Shown: positions 49,570 through 58,904 of the stretch, in pieces
Layout of the letters: each line of letters opens with the position of its first letter
How positions within the stretch are numbered: position 1 is the first letter of the stretch
Assembly (NCBI GenBank): GCA_050008495.1
Contig: JBEKMN010000038.1
Coordinates: forward strand, 29,672 to 93,671
Direction of reading: 5' to 3'
DNA: 64,000 nucleotides
Origin: CAVROP01 sp050008495
GTDB taxonomy: Bacteria; Acidobacteriota; Terriglobia; UBA7540
The notes under the pieces: generated by a model
The model's database searches: none
What the model was told of the DNA's origin: nothing
The model's input: the letters and a program-made list of their open reading frames with translations, nothing else
Translations under genes and position numbers: made by a program

Positions 49570-49742
49570 GCGTCATCTCGCAGCCGCCCATTCACACCGT
49601 TCAGCTCAAGGAATCGGCGAGAGAGTCCTCACCGCAGAGTCGCTGTGGCGCAGCAAGTGCCTGTCGTTTTCAACCCTCCGCGGCTCTTGACTCTCGGCTC
49701 TTGACTCTTTACTCTCGACTTCTAAATTCACCGGAGCCCGAC

Positions 49743-50461
49743 ATGTCTGAACCACTTCGTGTGCTGGCGCTCTTCGCCCACCCTGACGACACAGAATTTC
49801 TGTGCGCCGGCACGTTGTTTCTCCTGGCTGACCGCGGCGCGGTCGTTCACGTCGCCACACTGACAGCGGGCGACTGCGGAAGCACTATTCTACCCTCCGC
49901 CGAGATTTCGCGAATTCGTCTGAAGGAAGGCCAGCGGGCCGCCGCCCTGCTGGGCGCACAATTCACTTCTCTGAAGGAGAAAGACCTGCTGGTCTTTTAC
50001 GATCGGCCGACATTGCGCAAAGTGATGGAATTGGTCCGCCGCGTGGACCCTACCCTGGTGTTCACTCACTCGCCGTCGGACTACATGCTCGATCACGAAA
50101 TCGTGAGCCGCTTGTGCCAGACGGCTTGTTTCGGCGCCATGGCGCCCAATTTCCGTACCGGTGCAAGCAAGCCGGCAAAGCCGCTGCGGGCGATTCCGCA
50201 TCTTTATTACACCCAGCCTGCCGGAGGCACCGACATACTTGGGAGAGAGGTCATGCCCAGCTTCTGCGTCAACATCGGCTCGTCCCTGGAGCGTAAGGAG
50301 CGGATGTTGGCCTGCCATGAGAGCCAGCAGGCCGGACGGGAGCGCTCGCCGGTTTCGAGTGGGCGGAGGGATTTCGCCAGCATCTTGGGCAGGGGTTCCC
50401 ATCGGACGACAAGCTGGGCGCGCTGCTGGGTGACTCGATTATCAGGAGAAGAGAAGTATAA
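49743..50461 (+). pseudogene. PIG-L family deacetylase, frameshifted
   Basis: The N-terminal 195 residues are a normal PIG-L/LmbE zinc deacetylase: LFAHPDDTEFLCAGTL with the zinc ligands, LVFTHSPSDYMLDHEIVSRL with the second site, and MLACHESQQ. After this the frame loses similarity, but the -1 frame from about 50351 gives GFEWAEGFRQHLGQGFPSDD and ends properly at TAA 50461. Some 20-25 residues of the usual helix between these parts are missing, so a deletion with frameshift has occurred near 50325-50350. If not a sequencing error, the C-terminal lid is lost. The zinc site itself is intact. Confidence 0.8.
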
Positions 50462-50475
50462 TATCCTGGTCAGAG

Positions 50476-53400
50476 ATGAATTCCCTGGTGAGAAGCCCAG
50501 GCCAAGCAAATCCAGCGCACGAGAATCTGAGATTGTCAGCCGACCCTGTCACTTTGCCTGCAAACCCTTGGCGTTACCGGAGGGAGATAACAGTCGAGGG
50601 TGCAGTTTTCTGCCTCGCACTTTGGGTCACCCTCCCCATTGCGCTTTGGCTTGCCTTTCCCGCCTGCATCACGGCGCAGACCTCCGAATCTGAAGTCAAA
50701 CTCTGGGGCCAGCCGGTATTGGACATCCGGCTACGTTGTGACGCGAGCCTCTCGATGGCCGACTTCCCAGGCGTTGTTACCCAGGAGACCGGCCAGCCTC
50801 TCGACCCTTCGAAAGTGAACGACAGTCTGAAGCGGCTTTACGCAACCGGCCGCTTTACCGAGCTGCGGGCGGAGGGTGAACCTGGTCAGGGAGGTGTTCA
50901 CTTAGTTTTCGTCGCGCGGGCGCAGTATTTTGTGGGGGTAGTGCAAGTGGAAGGAACTCCCGGCACCATGGAGCCTCGAATCCTGGTCACTACCACGCGC
51001 CTGCGGTTGGGAGAGCCCGTATCGGAGGAGATTCTTGTCGCGGCCCAGCGGCACATCTCGGAGGCGCTTGCCTCCAACGGGTATTATCGGGCGACCGTCC
51101 GATACCGGCTTCGTCCCGACCCGGCAAACCTGGTGGCGGGCGTGATCTACCTGATATTTCCGGGCAAGCCCGCCCGAATCAGTGGAGTGGAATTCCAGGG
51201 CCAGCCCGGATTCCCAACTTCCAAGCTTGCCAAGGTGGCCGGCTGGAAACACGGAGTCCAGCTCACTTCCGCGCGCGTCGAGAGGGGAGTGTTTAAGCTC
51301 CGCCAGTACTACGTCTCGCGCAATCGCCTTCAGGCAACCGTAAGCGTCCTCAGGCGCCAATACGATTCCAGTCTCAACACCGAAAAGCTGCTGGTGAAAG
51401 TTGAAACCGGGCCCTGGGTGCAGGTGCAGATTCAGGGCGCCAGAATTTCACGCTCCCAACTCAAGACCCTCCTGCCCGTCTATCACGACGGAGTGGTGGA
51501 TGGGCCGTCCCTCGACCGCAGCAATAGGATTCTGGAAGACCATTTCGAGCAGGAAGGGTACTTTTCCGCTGCCGTGACGGCAAAGCAGGAGTTTCATGCC
51601 GAGTCTCAGACGCTGGACCTCACCTTTCAAGTGAATCGCGGCCGGCAGGGAGAGTTTGATGGATATGGCTTCGAAGGCAACAAGGCCATTCCGACTGCGC
51701 AGCTCATGGCCGCGGTTTCACGCCCCGCGCAGGGACTCCTCACGCGCACGCCGCTGTACAATCGCACCCTTGTTGAGAACAAGGTCAACGCTCTGACCGC
51801 GCTCTATCAATCCAGAGGCTTTCTGGACGTGAGGGTTTCTCCACTCATCAACGATCATTACCGCGATCAGTCCGGTCATTGGTTTGTCACGTTCCAGATT
51901 GAAGAGGGACTCCAAACAACCGTTCGCCAACTCGATCTGGAAGGAATCTCTGGGGACATGCAAAAAGCCCTCTGGCCTTCGTTGCAGACCAAGCCAAACC
52001 AGCCGTTTTCGCCCGGCCGGGCCGCGTCGGACCGCGACGTCATCTCGGATTACCTTGCCCACCTCGGGTATGTTCAGGCGGAGGTGAACTGGCGCGCCTC
52101 GCCGCTGAGCCAACAACACCAGGTTGATGTGGACTTCAGAGTGGAACTGGGGAGACAAGAGCGAATCCGGCGCATCGTTGTGCTTGGAAACCAACACACC
52201 CGTGCGGGAGTCATTCGCCGCGAGCTCGTGATCCGCACGGGTCAACCCTTGAGCCAGGACAACGTCGCCGAGTCGCAAAGCCATCTATATGAGCTGGGGA
52301 TGTTCAACCAGGTGCAGATTGCGCCTCAGGACTTGCCCGGCTCGGAGACGGAGAAGACCGTTCTGGTGGCCGTCGACGAGGCGCGGCGGTGGACGTTGGG
52401 GTATGGAGGAGGGCTCGAAGTCCAAAGGTTGGGCAGCAATAACCCGCAGGGTACTTTCAAAGCCAGCCCCCGGCTCTCGCTGGACCTTCGCCGCATCGAT
52501 GTCGGCGGACGCGACCAAACCTATACTCTGTGGGGCCGGCTATCTTACCTCGAAACCGGCGCGGGAACGACTTACGTGATTCCTAACCTGCTTAATCGAC
52601 GCGAACTAAGCTTGCGCATCAGTGGAATCGCCGACGTCAGTCGCGACGTGCTCACCTTCACGGATAAACAGGAAGGCGCCGCCCTCACGGTCGAAAAACG
52701 CTACAGCGCTTCTACGGCCATCTCGGCGCGCTATAACTTCTCTTACGTTCAGGCTCTCGACCTTTCGGGCCGCATCTCGCCGGCCGAGGCTCAGTTGCTC
52801 AGCCAGCCGGCGCGCGTGGGAGGTTTCGGCGGCAGTTTTATTCGCGACCATCGCGACGATCCCTTGGACGCCACTCGCGGCTCGTATTCACTGGCCGACG
52901 CCGGAATCATGTATAAGGGCTTCGGCTCGCAGGCCAATTTCGTTAGCCTGATGGTCCAGAATGCGACCTACTATCGATTGAACTCGCACTTGGTTTTTGC
53001 GCGCAACACTCGAGTCGGCATGGAATCTCCCTACGGCAGCCTGGAAAGGATCTCCGTCGGCCCGAACCAATACATCTATACCGATAGCCTGCCTCTGCCG
53101 GAACGGCTCTTCATGGGCGGGAGTAACTCAGATCGCGGTTTTTCCATCAATCAAGCGGGGCCGCGAGACCCGACGACGGGTTATCCGATCGGCGGCAACG
53201 CCTTGTTCTTCAATTCGGTCGAGCTTCGTATCCGGATGGCGCAGCAAGGGCTGGGCCTGGTTCTTTTCAACGATACAGGAAATGTCTTCACCACCATCCG
53301 GCACATGCGTGTACTGAAATTCAACCAGAACAGTCCCACCGATCTCGACTATGATTCGGACGCGGTCGGAGTGGGCCTCCGATATAAAACGCCGGTGGGG

Positions 53401-53526
53401 CCTTTGAGCTTTGATGTGGGCTACAATCTTAATCCCCCGCGGTACAACGTAACGACCAACGGGGTAACAGAGGTGCAACAATTAGCTCGCTTTCAGTTCT
53501 TCTTAAGCGTCGGGCAAAGCTTTTAG
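50476..53526 (+). CDS. Omp85-superfamily outer-membrane protein (TamA/BamA-like)
   Basis: 1016 residues: an N-terminal export signal (EGAVFCLALWVTLPIALWLA) after an unusually long hydrophilic start, about five POTRA-like domains from 75 to 630, and a C-terminal 16-strand barrel of the bacterial surface antigen family, ending in aromatic residue F (FFLSVGQSF) as needed for barrel assembly. The lid-loop motif region LPERLFMGGSNSDRGF is seen. Next come a SurA-N-like chaperone and TamB on the same strand, so it is more likely the TamA partner than the essential BamA, although five POTRA domains is BamA-like. Confidence 0.88.
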   Translation: MNSLVRSPGQANPAHENLRLSADPVTLPANPWRYRREITVEGAVFCLALWVTLPIALWLAFPACITAQTSESEVKLWGQPVLDIRLRCDASLSMADFPGVVTQETGQPLDPSKVNDSLKRLYATGRFTELRAEGEPGQGGVHLVFVARAQYFVGVVQVEGTPGTMEPRILVTTTRLRLGEPVSEEILVAAQRHISEALASNGYYRATVRYRLRPDPANLVAGVIYLIFPGKPARISGVEFQGQPGFPTSKLAKVAGWKHGVQLTSARVERGVFKLRQYYVSRNRLQATVSVLRRQYDSSLNTEKLLVKVETGPWVQVQIQGARISRSQLKTLLPVYHDGVVDGPSLDRSNRILEDHFEQEGYFSAAVTAKQEFHAESQTLDLTFQVNRGRQGEFDGYGFEGNKAIPTAQLMAAVSRPAQGLLTRTPLYNRTLVENKVNALTALYQSRGFLDVRVSPLINDHYRDQSGHWFVTFQIEEGLQTTVRQLDLEGISGDMQKALWPSLQTKPNQPFSPGRAASDRDVISDYLAHLGYVQAEVNWRASPLSQQHQVDVDFRVELGRQERIRRIVVLGNQHTRAGVIRRELVIRTGQPLSQDNVAESQSHLYELGMFNQVQIAPQDLPGSETEKTVLVAVDEARRWTLGYGGGLEVQRLGSNNPQGTFKASPRLSLDLRRIDVGGRDQTYTLWGRLSYLETGAGTTYVIPNLLNRRELSLRISGIADVSRDVLTFTDKQEGAALTVEKRYSASTAISARYNFSYVQALDLSGRISPAEAQLLSQPARVGGFGGSFIRDHRDDPLDATRGSYSLADAGIMYKGFGSQANFVSLMVQNATYYRLNSHLVFARNTRVGMESPYGSLERISVGPNQYIYTDSLPLPERLFMGGSNSDRGFSINQAGPRDPTTGYPIGGNALFFNSVELRIRMAQQGLGLVLFNDTGNVFTTIRHMRVLKFNQNSPTDLDYDSDAVGVGLRYKTPVGPLSFDVGYNLNPPRYNVTTNGVTEVQQLARFQFFLSVGQSF

Positions 53527-53534
53527 CCGTTCCT

Positions 53535-54350
53535 GTGCGGATGTCATTCCGAGCGGAGCGAGGAATCTCGCTCTGCGCACGCCGGGATGCGTGCACAAGG
53601 CAGTCGGGGCAAGGTGTGGGCAGAAAAAAGAGTCAGAGCGGGATTCCTCGCTGCGCTCGGAATGACACTGGTGGCGCACCGTGGCTCTTCGGCGGATCAC
53701 TGGCGCTCCTGCTGATGGTACCGTGCCTCTCGATTTCCCACGCCGAAGTGCTGGATCGCGTGGTGGCCTCGATCGGCGAGGTCGCCATCACCCGGAGCGA
53801 CGTCGAGCGTGAATACCGCCTGGAGCGTTTCCTCGACGGGCAATGGCCGCCTCCAGTTCCCGACGCTAAGGCGCTGGACATGGCTCGTGAGCGGTTGACC
53901 TATCAAAAACTTCTGCTCGAGGAAGAAAATCAGGACCTCTCCCATGATCCGGCGCTGGAAAAGACGGCCGCCGAGGAACTGGCCGGAGTTCGCCGGCGCT
54001 TCGCGTCTGAGAAGGACTATCAGGCTGCTCTCAGCTCTCTGCGCATGGACGAGAAACAGGTTCTTCAAACGCTTGTTGAGCAGCAGAGAATTTTGCGAGT
54101 AATTGAAGATCGGCTGCGCTCGGAGGCGGCGCCGGCGACTCTCGAAGTTGAATCCTACTACCGCGACGTGTTTGTCCCTGAATATAAGAGCACGCGCGGG
54201 CAGCCCGTGCCACCCTTGACAGACGTGCAAGGGCAGATCCAGGAAATCCTGGTGCAGAAGAAGATCGACCAACTCCTCGCCGAGTGGCTGGCGGAGTTAA
54301 GACCCAGCCGCCGGGTGCGGTTTTACGGGCCAGTGACGAGTGACAAGTGA
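53535..54350 (+). CDS. SurA N-domain-like periplasmic chaperone without PPIase domain
   Basis: The conserved part begins AEVLDRVVASIGEVAITRSD, the usual start of mature SurA-type proteins, and continues as a helical chaperone domain to residue 250. No parvulin (PPIase) domain is present. The hydrophobic signal segment PWLFGGSLALLLMVPCLSIS lies at about 49-68, but the 45 residues before it are translated REP element (53542-53667), and no other start codon precedes the signal except ATG 53535 or 53541; ATG 53715 would leave no signal peptide. Either the REP supplies the start and n-region, or the gene lost its start. The TGA stop lies in a second repeat. Position between TamA-like and TamB genes suits outer-membrane assembly. 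Confidence 0.8.
   Translation: MRMSFRAERGISLCARRDACTRQSGQGVGRKKSQSGIPRCARNDTGGAPWLFGGSLALLLMVPCLSISHAEVLDRVVASIGEVAITRSDVEREYRLERFLDGQWPPPVPDAKALDMARERLTYQKLLLEEENQDLSHDPALEKTAAEELAGVRRRFASEKDYQAALSSLRMDEKQVLQTLVEQQRILRVIEDRLRSEAAPATLEVESYYRDVFVPEYKSTRGQPVPPLTDVQGQIQEILVQKKIDQLLAEWLAELRPSRRVRFYGPVTSDK
53542..53667. repeat. REP-like element overlapping the SurA-like gene start
   Basis: TGTCATTCCGAGCGGAGCGA at 53542 faces GCTGCGCTCGGAATGACA ending at 53667. The centre holds TGCGCACGCCGGGATGCG. It is translated in the SurA-like frame. Confidence 0.85.
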
Positions 54351-54430
54351 CGAGCCGGGCCCCGATCCTGGCAGCGAGCGTTGCGAACTAGCGCTTTTGC
54401 TCGTCACTCGTCACTTGTCACTCGTCACTG
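54331..54430. repeat. Inverted word repeat GTGACGAGTGACAAG
   Basis: CAGTGACGAGTGACAAGTGA at 54331 faces TCACTTGTCACTCGTCACTG at 54411-54430. It covers the stop codon of the SurA-like gene and the leader of tamB. Confidence 0.88.
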
Positions 54431-54440
54431 TGGTAATTGT

Positions 54441-57400
54441 ATGTCGAAGCCTTTTCGGATCACGCTCGCTTTAATCTTGATGATGGTCGCGCTGGTGTCG
54501 GTGGTGATTGCTGTCATGAGCACTCCATGGTTTCGCCAAGCCCTGGAGCGCCGCCTGATTGTGGCGCTCGAGGACGCGACCGGGGGGAGGGCGGAAGTTC
54601 AGAGCTTCCACTTTCACCCCCTCGTCTTGCAAGCGGTCTTTCAGGGGCTGGTACTCCATGGCAGCGAGCCGTCCCAAGCGCCCCCTCTCTTTTCTGCCCG
54701 CGCCATCGTGATTCGTCTCAGCCCCGCCAATTTGCTGCATCGCGAAATCCACATCATGACGCTGGATTGGGATGGAGCCGAACTACACCTCACCACGAAC
54801 CCGGATGGCTCGACGAACATCCCTGGTCCGCTAACCCGCTTAGATCCCGGCCAAGTCTTGGGGCAATTGCTCGATCTGCGGATTGGGAGGGTGACGCTGG
54901 CCCACTCCACATTTTTTTGGGACGACCGGGCGCTCGAAATGGATCTGAGCGCCCGAGACGTAGCGCTGCTCCTCCACCTGCGAAGCGGGCCTCGCTACGA
55001 GGGTAGTCTTGCGGCCTCGGCCGTGAATGTGCGGATGCCGGGACGCGCGCTGCCGACCCTGGCATTTTCAGCTCGCTTCGGATTTTCGCAAAAGGAGTTT
55101 GCGGTGCAGTCCTTGGCTTGGCAATTTCACGGCATGGCGGGACAAGGGTCGTTAACGTTTCACCCGCTTCCGGCGCCTCAAGCCTACTTCTCGTTTCAAA
55201 CCAGTCTTGACGTGGCGATGCTCAAGCCGATGCTGCGTCTTCCCGGTTTGCAGACGGGGATCGTGCGCCTCGAAGGTCAAGGGATCTACAGGGAAGGGAG
55301 CCTCTCAGCGCGAGGCAGGCTCCAGTCGCATCAAGTCGTCTACCGGGACGCGCAGTTCGATTCCGGGCCGATCGAGGCCTCGTCTGACTACTCCCTGGAC
55401 CAGTCGCGAGTGACGGTTTCCAATTTGAAGGTGACCGGCTGGGGCGGCAGCGCGCAGGGCGATGGCCAAATCCGTCTCACCGGCGCCGTGCCTCAGCTCA
55501 CCTTGCGCGCTCGCCTGCACGATATGAATCTGCCGGCGTTGCTTCAGAGTTCCCAAAGGCAACCTCGGCTGATCGCACAACTCCGCCCTGCCGCGCGCGT
55601 CGATGGGATCGTGGAGCTGACCTCGGCCGGCAAATTCGACAACCTCAAGTCGAGATTCGATCTCCATTTGTTGCCTCTCGCCACCCCTCCTTTGGGCGCC
55701 CTTCCCATTAGCGGCGGCATGCAAGGATCATTGGAAATCAACCGCGGCTTCTCGGTAAGCCTTGAGAGTTCGAGTTTCGAGACTCCTCATTCGCTCCTCA
55801 AAGCCCAGGGAACGCTGGTCGAGTCCGTGGGACCCGGCGAACCGCCGGGTCGCCTGCAAATCCAATTCGAGACGACGCAACTTCAGGAATGGCGTTCCTT
55901 GCTGGGAGCGCAATTTGTGTCAGATTTTCGCCTTCCACTCTCACTCGGTTCGCGGGCGGCCATTGATGGAGAAGTCTTGGGCTCGATGCGGAGCCCCGAA
56001 GTGCGCGGCTCGGTGCGTGTGGGCAGGTTCGAGTATCGCGGTGGAGCCTGGGACGGCCTGAAGGCAAACATCGCCGTTTCGCCGGACTCCCTGCAAGTAT
56101 CTTCCGGACAGCTTTCACGCGGACGCAGCTTGCTTAACCTGGAGGCCTCCGCCCGGCTGGAGGACTGGGGGATTTCCGAATCTTCTCAAGTTCGTTTATC
56201 CGCCCAAGCACAGCGCACGCCGCTCGAAGGCCTTAACGCTGCATTGGGCATTGACTACCCGGTCTCCGGTGAGGTGAGCGGTAAGGTCAACTTTGCGGGG
56301 ACGGCGTCGAATCTCCTGGGTAACGGGGAATTCAAGCTGGAAAACGCCGAGATCGCGGGCGAGAACTTCAATTCCGTTTCGGCCAACATTCGAATCCACG
56401 GGTCCTCCGTGGACCTCAGCTCGATCCAGGCGGTGAAAGGCCGCGGCAGGATTACGGGAAAAGCGCAGGCCGATCTTTCCACTCGCGCCGTGTCGTGCCA
56501 ACTTCACGGAACGAGTTTTTCTCTTGCCGACTTCAGGCGCCTGGGACCGCTCGTCGGGCCAGGCCTTGTGGCTGCCCAGGGTGGCCAGGAGTCCCACCCG
56601 TCAAACCCACTGGATGGCCAGGCCAGCTTTGACCTGGAAGGCAGCGGCACCCCTGACCATCTTCACTTTCACTCCACGGGCCTCGTCAAGGACATCCGTA
56701 TTGGCGGCGTTCAAGCCGGCGACCTCCGCCTTCAAGTGAGCGGCGAAGGCCGGGATGTTCAGTTCCGAGGTGTGGCTTCCGGACCCGCGGGCCTGTTCAG
56801 CCTGGAGGGCGATGCGCAGGCCGCGGGAGACTGGCCGCTTCACTTGCAAGGTCAATACTCGTCTCTTCGCCTGGATCCATGGGCCCGCCTGTTCGCAAAT
56901 AACAAGTTTGACGCTCAGATCACCGCCAGCGGCTCTTTCCAGGGAACCGGCGCTCTTCGTGAGGCTTCAAAGTTCGATGTGCATAGTAAAGTCCAGACCT
57001 TGGAGGTGAGCTTTCCCGCTCTGAAGTGGTGGAACGAGCATCCCGTGGAAGTTCGCTACGCGGACAACCGGCTCTCCGCTCAGCCCTTTCGCATGCAGGG
57101 CCCTTCGACGAGCCTGGTCGTTGATGGCTCTCTTCTCCTGGCGGGCCCGCCCTCGCTCTCCTTAAACGTTCAAGGGGTTGCCGACGCCACAATCCTACGC
57201 TTGGTGGAGCCCGGCTTAGAGGCCTCCGGGCAGTCGCGAATCAAGTTGAGCGTCTCGGGTTCGCCCGGCAGACCTCAGATGAACGGGACGCTCGAGATTC
57301 GCGACGTGGGCCTCGCATACCCGGGCCTTCCCTTTCGCTTGAGCGGTCTGAACGGCGAGGTTCAACTGGAAGGAGAGCGGGCGACTGTGAAGTCTTTGCG

Positions 57401-58457
57401 CGGCGTCAGCGGCGGCGGCCCTGTCACTTTGGATGGCTTTGTGACCCTGGCCTTGCCGCCCCGCTTCGATTTGCGCGTGCAACTCGACCAAGTCAGGGTG
57501 CGCTACCCGGCTGACTTCACTTCCATTCTCGGCGGGACTTTGCGTTTGGAGGGAACGTCGGAACGGTCGCGACTCAGCGGCGACTTGGCTCTCAGCCAGG
57601 TGCTCGCGAGCGGGAGCAAGCCCTGGCTCAACCAGTTTATGCAGTCCGCGAGCCCTTTCGAGTCCCCGGCGTCAGTCGCGACTTCTTCCCTGGCCAACTC
57701 TATTCAACTGAATATTCGAGTCGCCACGCCCACGCCGGTGCGATTACAAATACAGGATCTCCGCCTCACCGCCGACGTCGAGGTGCGCTTGCAAGGCAGC
57801 TTGGCGAACCCCGTGGATCTGGGCGATGTGCACTTCCTGAACGGCGAAGCCATTGTGCGGGGCAATCGCTTCACCCTCACGCGGGGTGACCTCAGCATGA
57901 CCAATCCCCTGCGAACCCAGACCACACTCGATTTGGAAGCTGAGACGCGCGTCCAGCAGTATAACCTCACCGTCAATGTGGCGGGCCCGCCGGGACGGTT
58001 GAAGATGACCTACCGTTCTGATCCGCCGCTCCCCACGGAAGAAGTCTTCTCGCTGCTGGCCCTGGGATATGCGCCCCAGCAACAGCAAGGGTCCACATCC
58101 GGAATAGTCAGCTCCTTCGCCGCCGGTAACCCCACCCAATCCGTGGGAGAAAGCGCCCTGCTTTCTCAAGCCCTCTCCACGCAGGTCGGCGGCCGCATCC
58201 AGCGGCTCTTTGGAGTGAGCCGGATCCAGATCGATCCCAATGTGGGACTGCCCGGGTTCAACAACGGAGAGCGCATCACCGTGGAGCAGCAGGTGACTAA
58301 GGACTTGACCCTCACCTATATTACCAATACGGCCTCTTCACAATATCAGATTATCCAGTTTGAGTATGCCTTCGGTGAAAACCTCTCGATCCTCGGCGTT
58401 CGCGACCCCAACGGCATCGTGGGAGTGGAACTGAGATTCCGCCGGCGATTCAAGTGA
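54441..58457 (+). CDS. tamB: Translocation and assembly module protein TamB
   Basis: 1338 residues, anchored in the inner membrane by one N-terminal helix (RITLALILMMVALVSVVIAV) and spanning the periplasm as a long beta-rich tube. The C-terminal TamB/DUF490 domain is evident: TQTTLDLEAETRVQQYNL, PGRLKMTYRSDPPLPTEEVF, LLALGYAP, and EQQVTKDLTLTYITN, ending in FRRRFK. It works with TamA-type Omp85 proteins in barrel insertion or in phospholipid transport to the outer membrane. ATG 54441 starts MSKPFRITLALI; upstream in-frame codons are word repeat. No Shine-Dalgarno is visible, so translation may depend on the upstream gene. Confidence 0.92.
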   Translation: MSKPFRITLALILMMVALVSVVIAVMSTPWFRQALERRLIVALEDATGGRAEVQSFHFHPLVLQAVFQGLVLHGSEPSQAPPLFSARAIVIRLSPANLLHREIHIMTLDWDGAELHLTTNPDGSTNIPGPLTRLDPGQVLGQLLDLRIGRVTLAHSTFFWDDRALEMDLSARDVALLLHLRSGPRYEGSLAASAVNVRMPGRALPTLAFSARFGFSQKEFAVQSLAWQFHGMAGQGSLTFHPLPAPQAYFSFQTSLDVAMLKPMLRLPGLQTGIVRLEGQGIYREGSLSARGRLQSHQVVYRDAQFDSGPIEASSDYSLDQSRVTVSNLKVTGWGGSAQGDGQIRLTGAVPQLTLRARLHDMNLPALLQSSQRQPRLIAQLRPAARVDGIVELTSAGKFDNLKSRFDLHLLPLATPPLGALPISGGMQGSLEINRGFSVSLESSSFETPHSLLKAQGTLVESVGPGEPPGRLQIQFETTQLQEWRSLLGAQFVSDFRLPLSLGSRAAIDGEVLGSMRSPEVRGSVRVGRFEYRGGAWDGLKANIAVSPDSLQVSSGQLSRGRSLLNLEASARLEDWGISESSQVRLSAQAQRTPLEGLNAALGIDYPVSGEVSGKVNFAGTASNLLGNGEFKLENAEIAGENFNSVSANIRIHGSSVDLSSIQAVKGRGRITGKAQADLSTRAVSCQLHGTSFSLADFRRLGPLVGPGLVAAQGGQESHPSNPLDGQASFDLEGSGTPDHLHFHSTGLVKDIRIGGVQAGDLRLQVSGEGRDVQFRGVASGPAGLFSLEGDAQAAGDWPLHLQGQYSSLRLDPWARLFANNKFDAQITASGSFQGTGALREASKFDVHSKVQTLEVSFPALKWWNEHPVEVRYADNRLSAQPFRMQGPSTSLVVDGSLLLAGPPSLSLNVQGVADATILRLVEPGLEASGQSRIKLSVSGSPGRPQMNGTLEIRDVGLAYPGLPFRLSGLNGEVQLEGERATVKSLRGVSGGGPVTLDGFVTLALPPRFDLRVQLDQVRVRYPADFTSILGGTLRLEGTSERSRLSGDLALSQVLASGSKPWLNQFMQSASPFESPASVATSSLANSIQLNIRVATPTPVRLQIQDLRLTADVEVRLQGSLANPVDLGDVHFLNGEAIVRGNRFTLTRGDLSMTNPLRTQTTLDLEAETRVQQYNLTVNVAGPPGRLKMTYRSDPPLPTEEVFSLLALGYAPQQQQGSTSGIVSSFAAGNPTQSVGESALLSQALSTQVGGRIQRLFGVSRIQIDPNVGLPGFNNGERITVEQQVTKDLTLTYITNTASSQYQIIQFEYAFGENLSILGVRDPNGIVGVELRFRRRFK

Positions 58458-58477
58458 CAGGGGCCAGGGCCGGAATT

Positions 58478-58655
58478 TGTGATTGGTGATTTCTGATTTG
58501 CGATTTCCGATCCGCCAGTCGTCAATCGGTCTCAGGGTTTCGAGTTCTGGAATCTGCAATTTGTGATCCCTGGTTGGCGATTTCCAATCCGCGAGCCGTG
58601 AATCGGTCTCCGGGTTTTGAGTTCTGAAATCTGCGATTTCCAATTTGAGATTTCC
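58478..58655. repeat. Tandem 77-bp repeat of GATTTC words
   Basis: The unit starting CGATTTCCGATCCGCCAGTC at 58501 recurs as CGATTTCCAATCCGCGAGCC at 58578, a period of 77 bp, with the same later words (AATCGGTCTC, GAGTTCTG, AATCTGC). It lies between tamB and tRNA-Ser. Confidence 0.8.
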
Positions 58656-58717
58656 GCCTGCTGTCTGCCAACGCCTTCCTGCCTGCTCCGCTATGCTATA
58701 CTGCCCTTGATGGCCAC

Positions 58718-58809
<92 letters not shown>

Positions 58810-58904
58810 CCTTTAGAATGAGTGGGTTAGATGCCATCCTAAATTCTTCCTAAGACATGTCCATGGTTTTCCCAATTTCCGGCAGTTCGGAAACGAGGAA
58901 ATCC

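Noticed and set aside
58857..58904. Longer N-terminus of the integrase
   Set aside because: The ATG at 58905 has a good ribosome-binding site and the family-like start; the extra 16 residues have no support.
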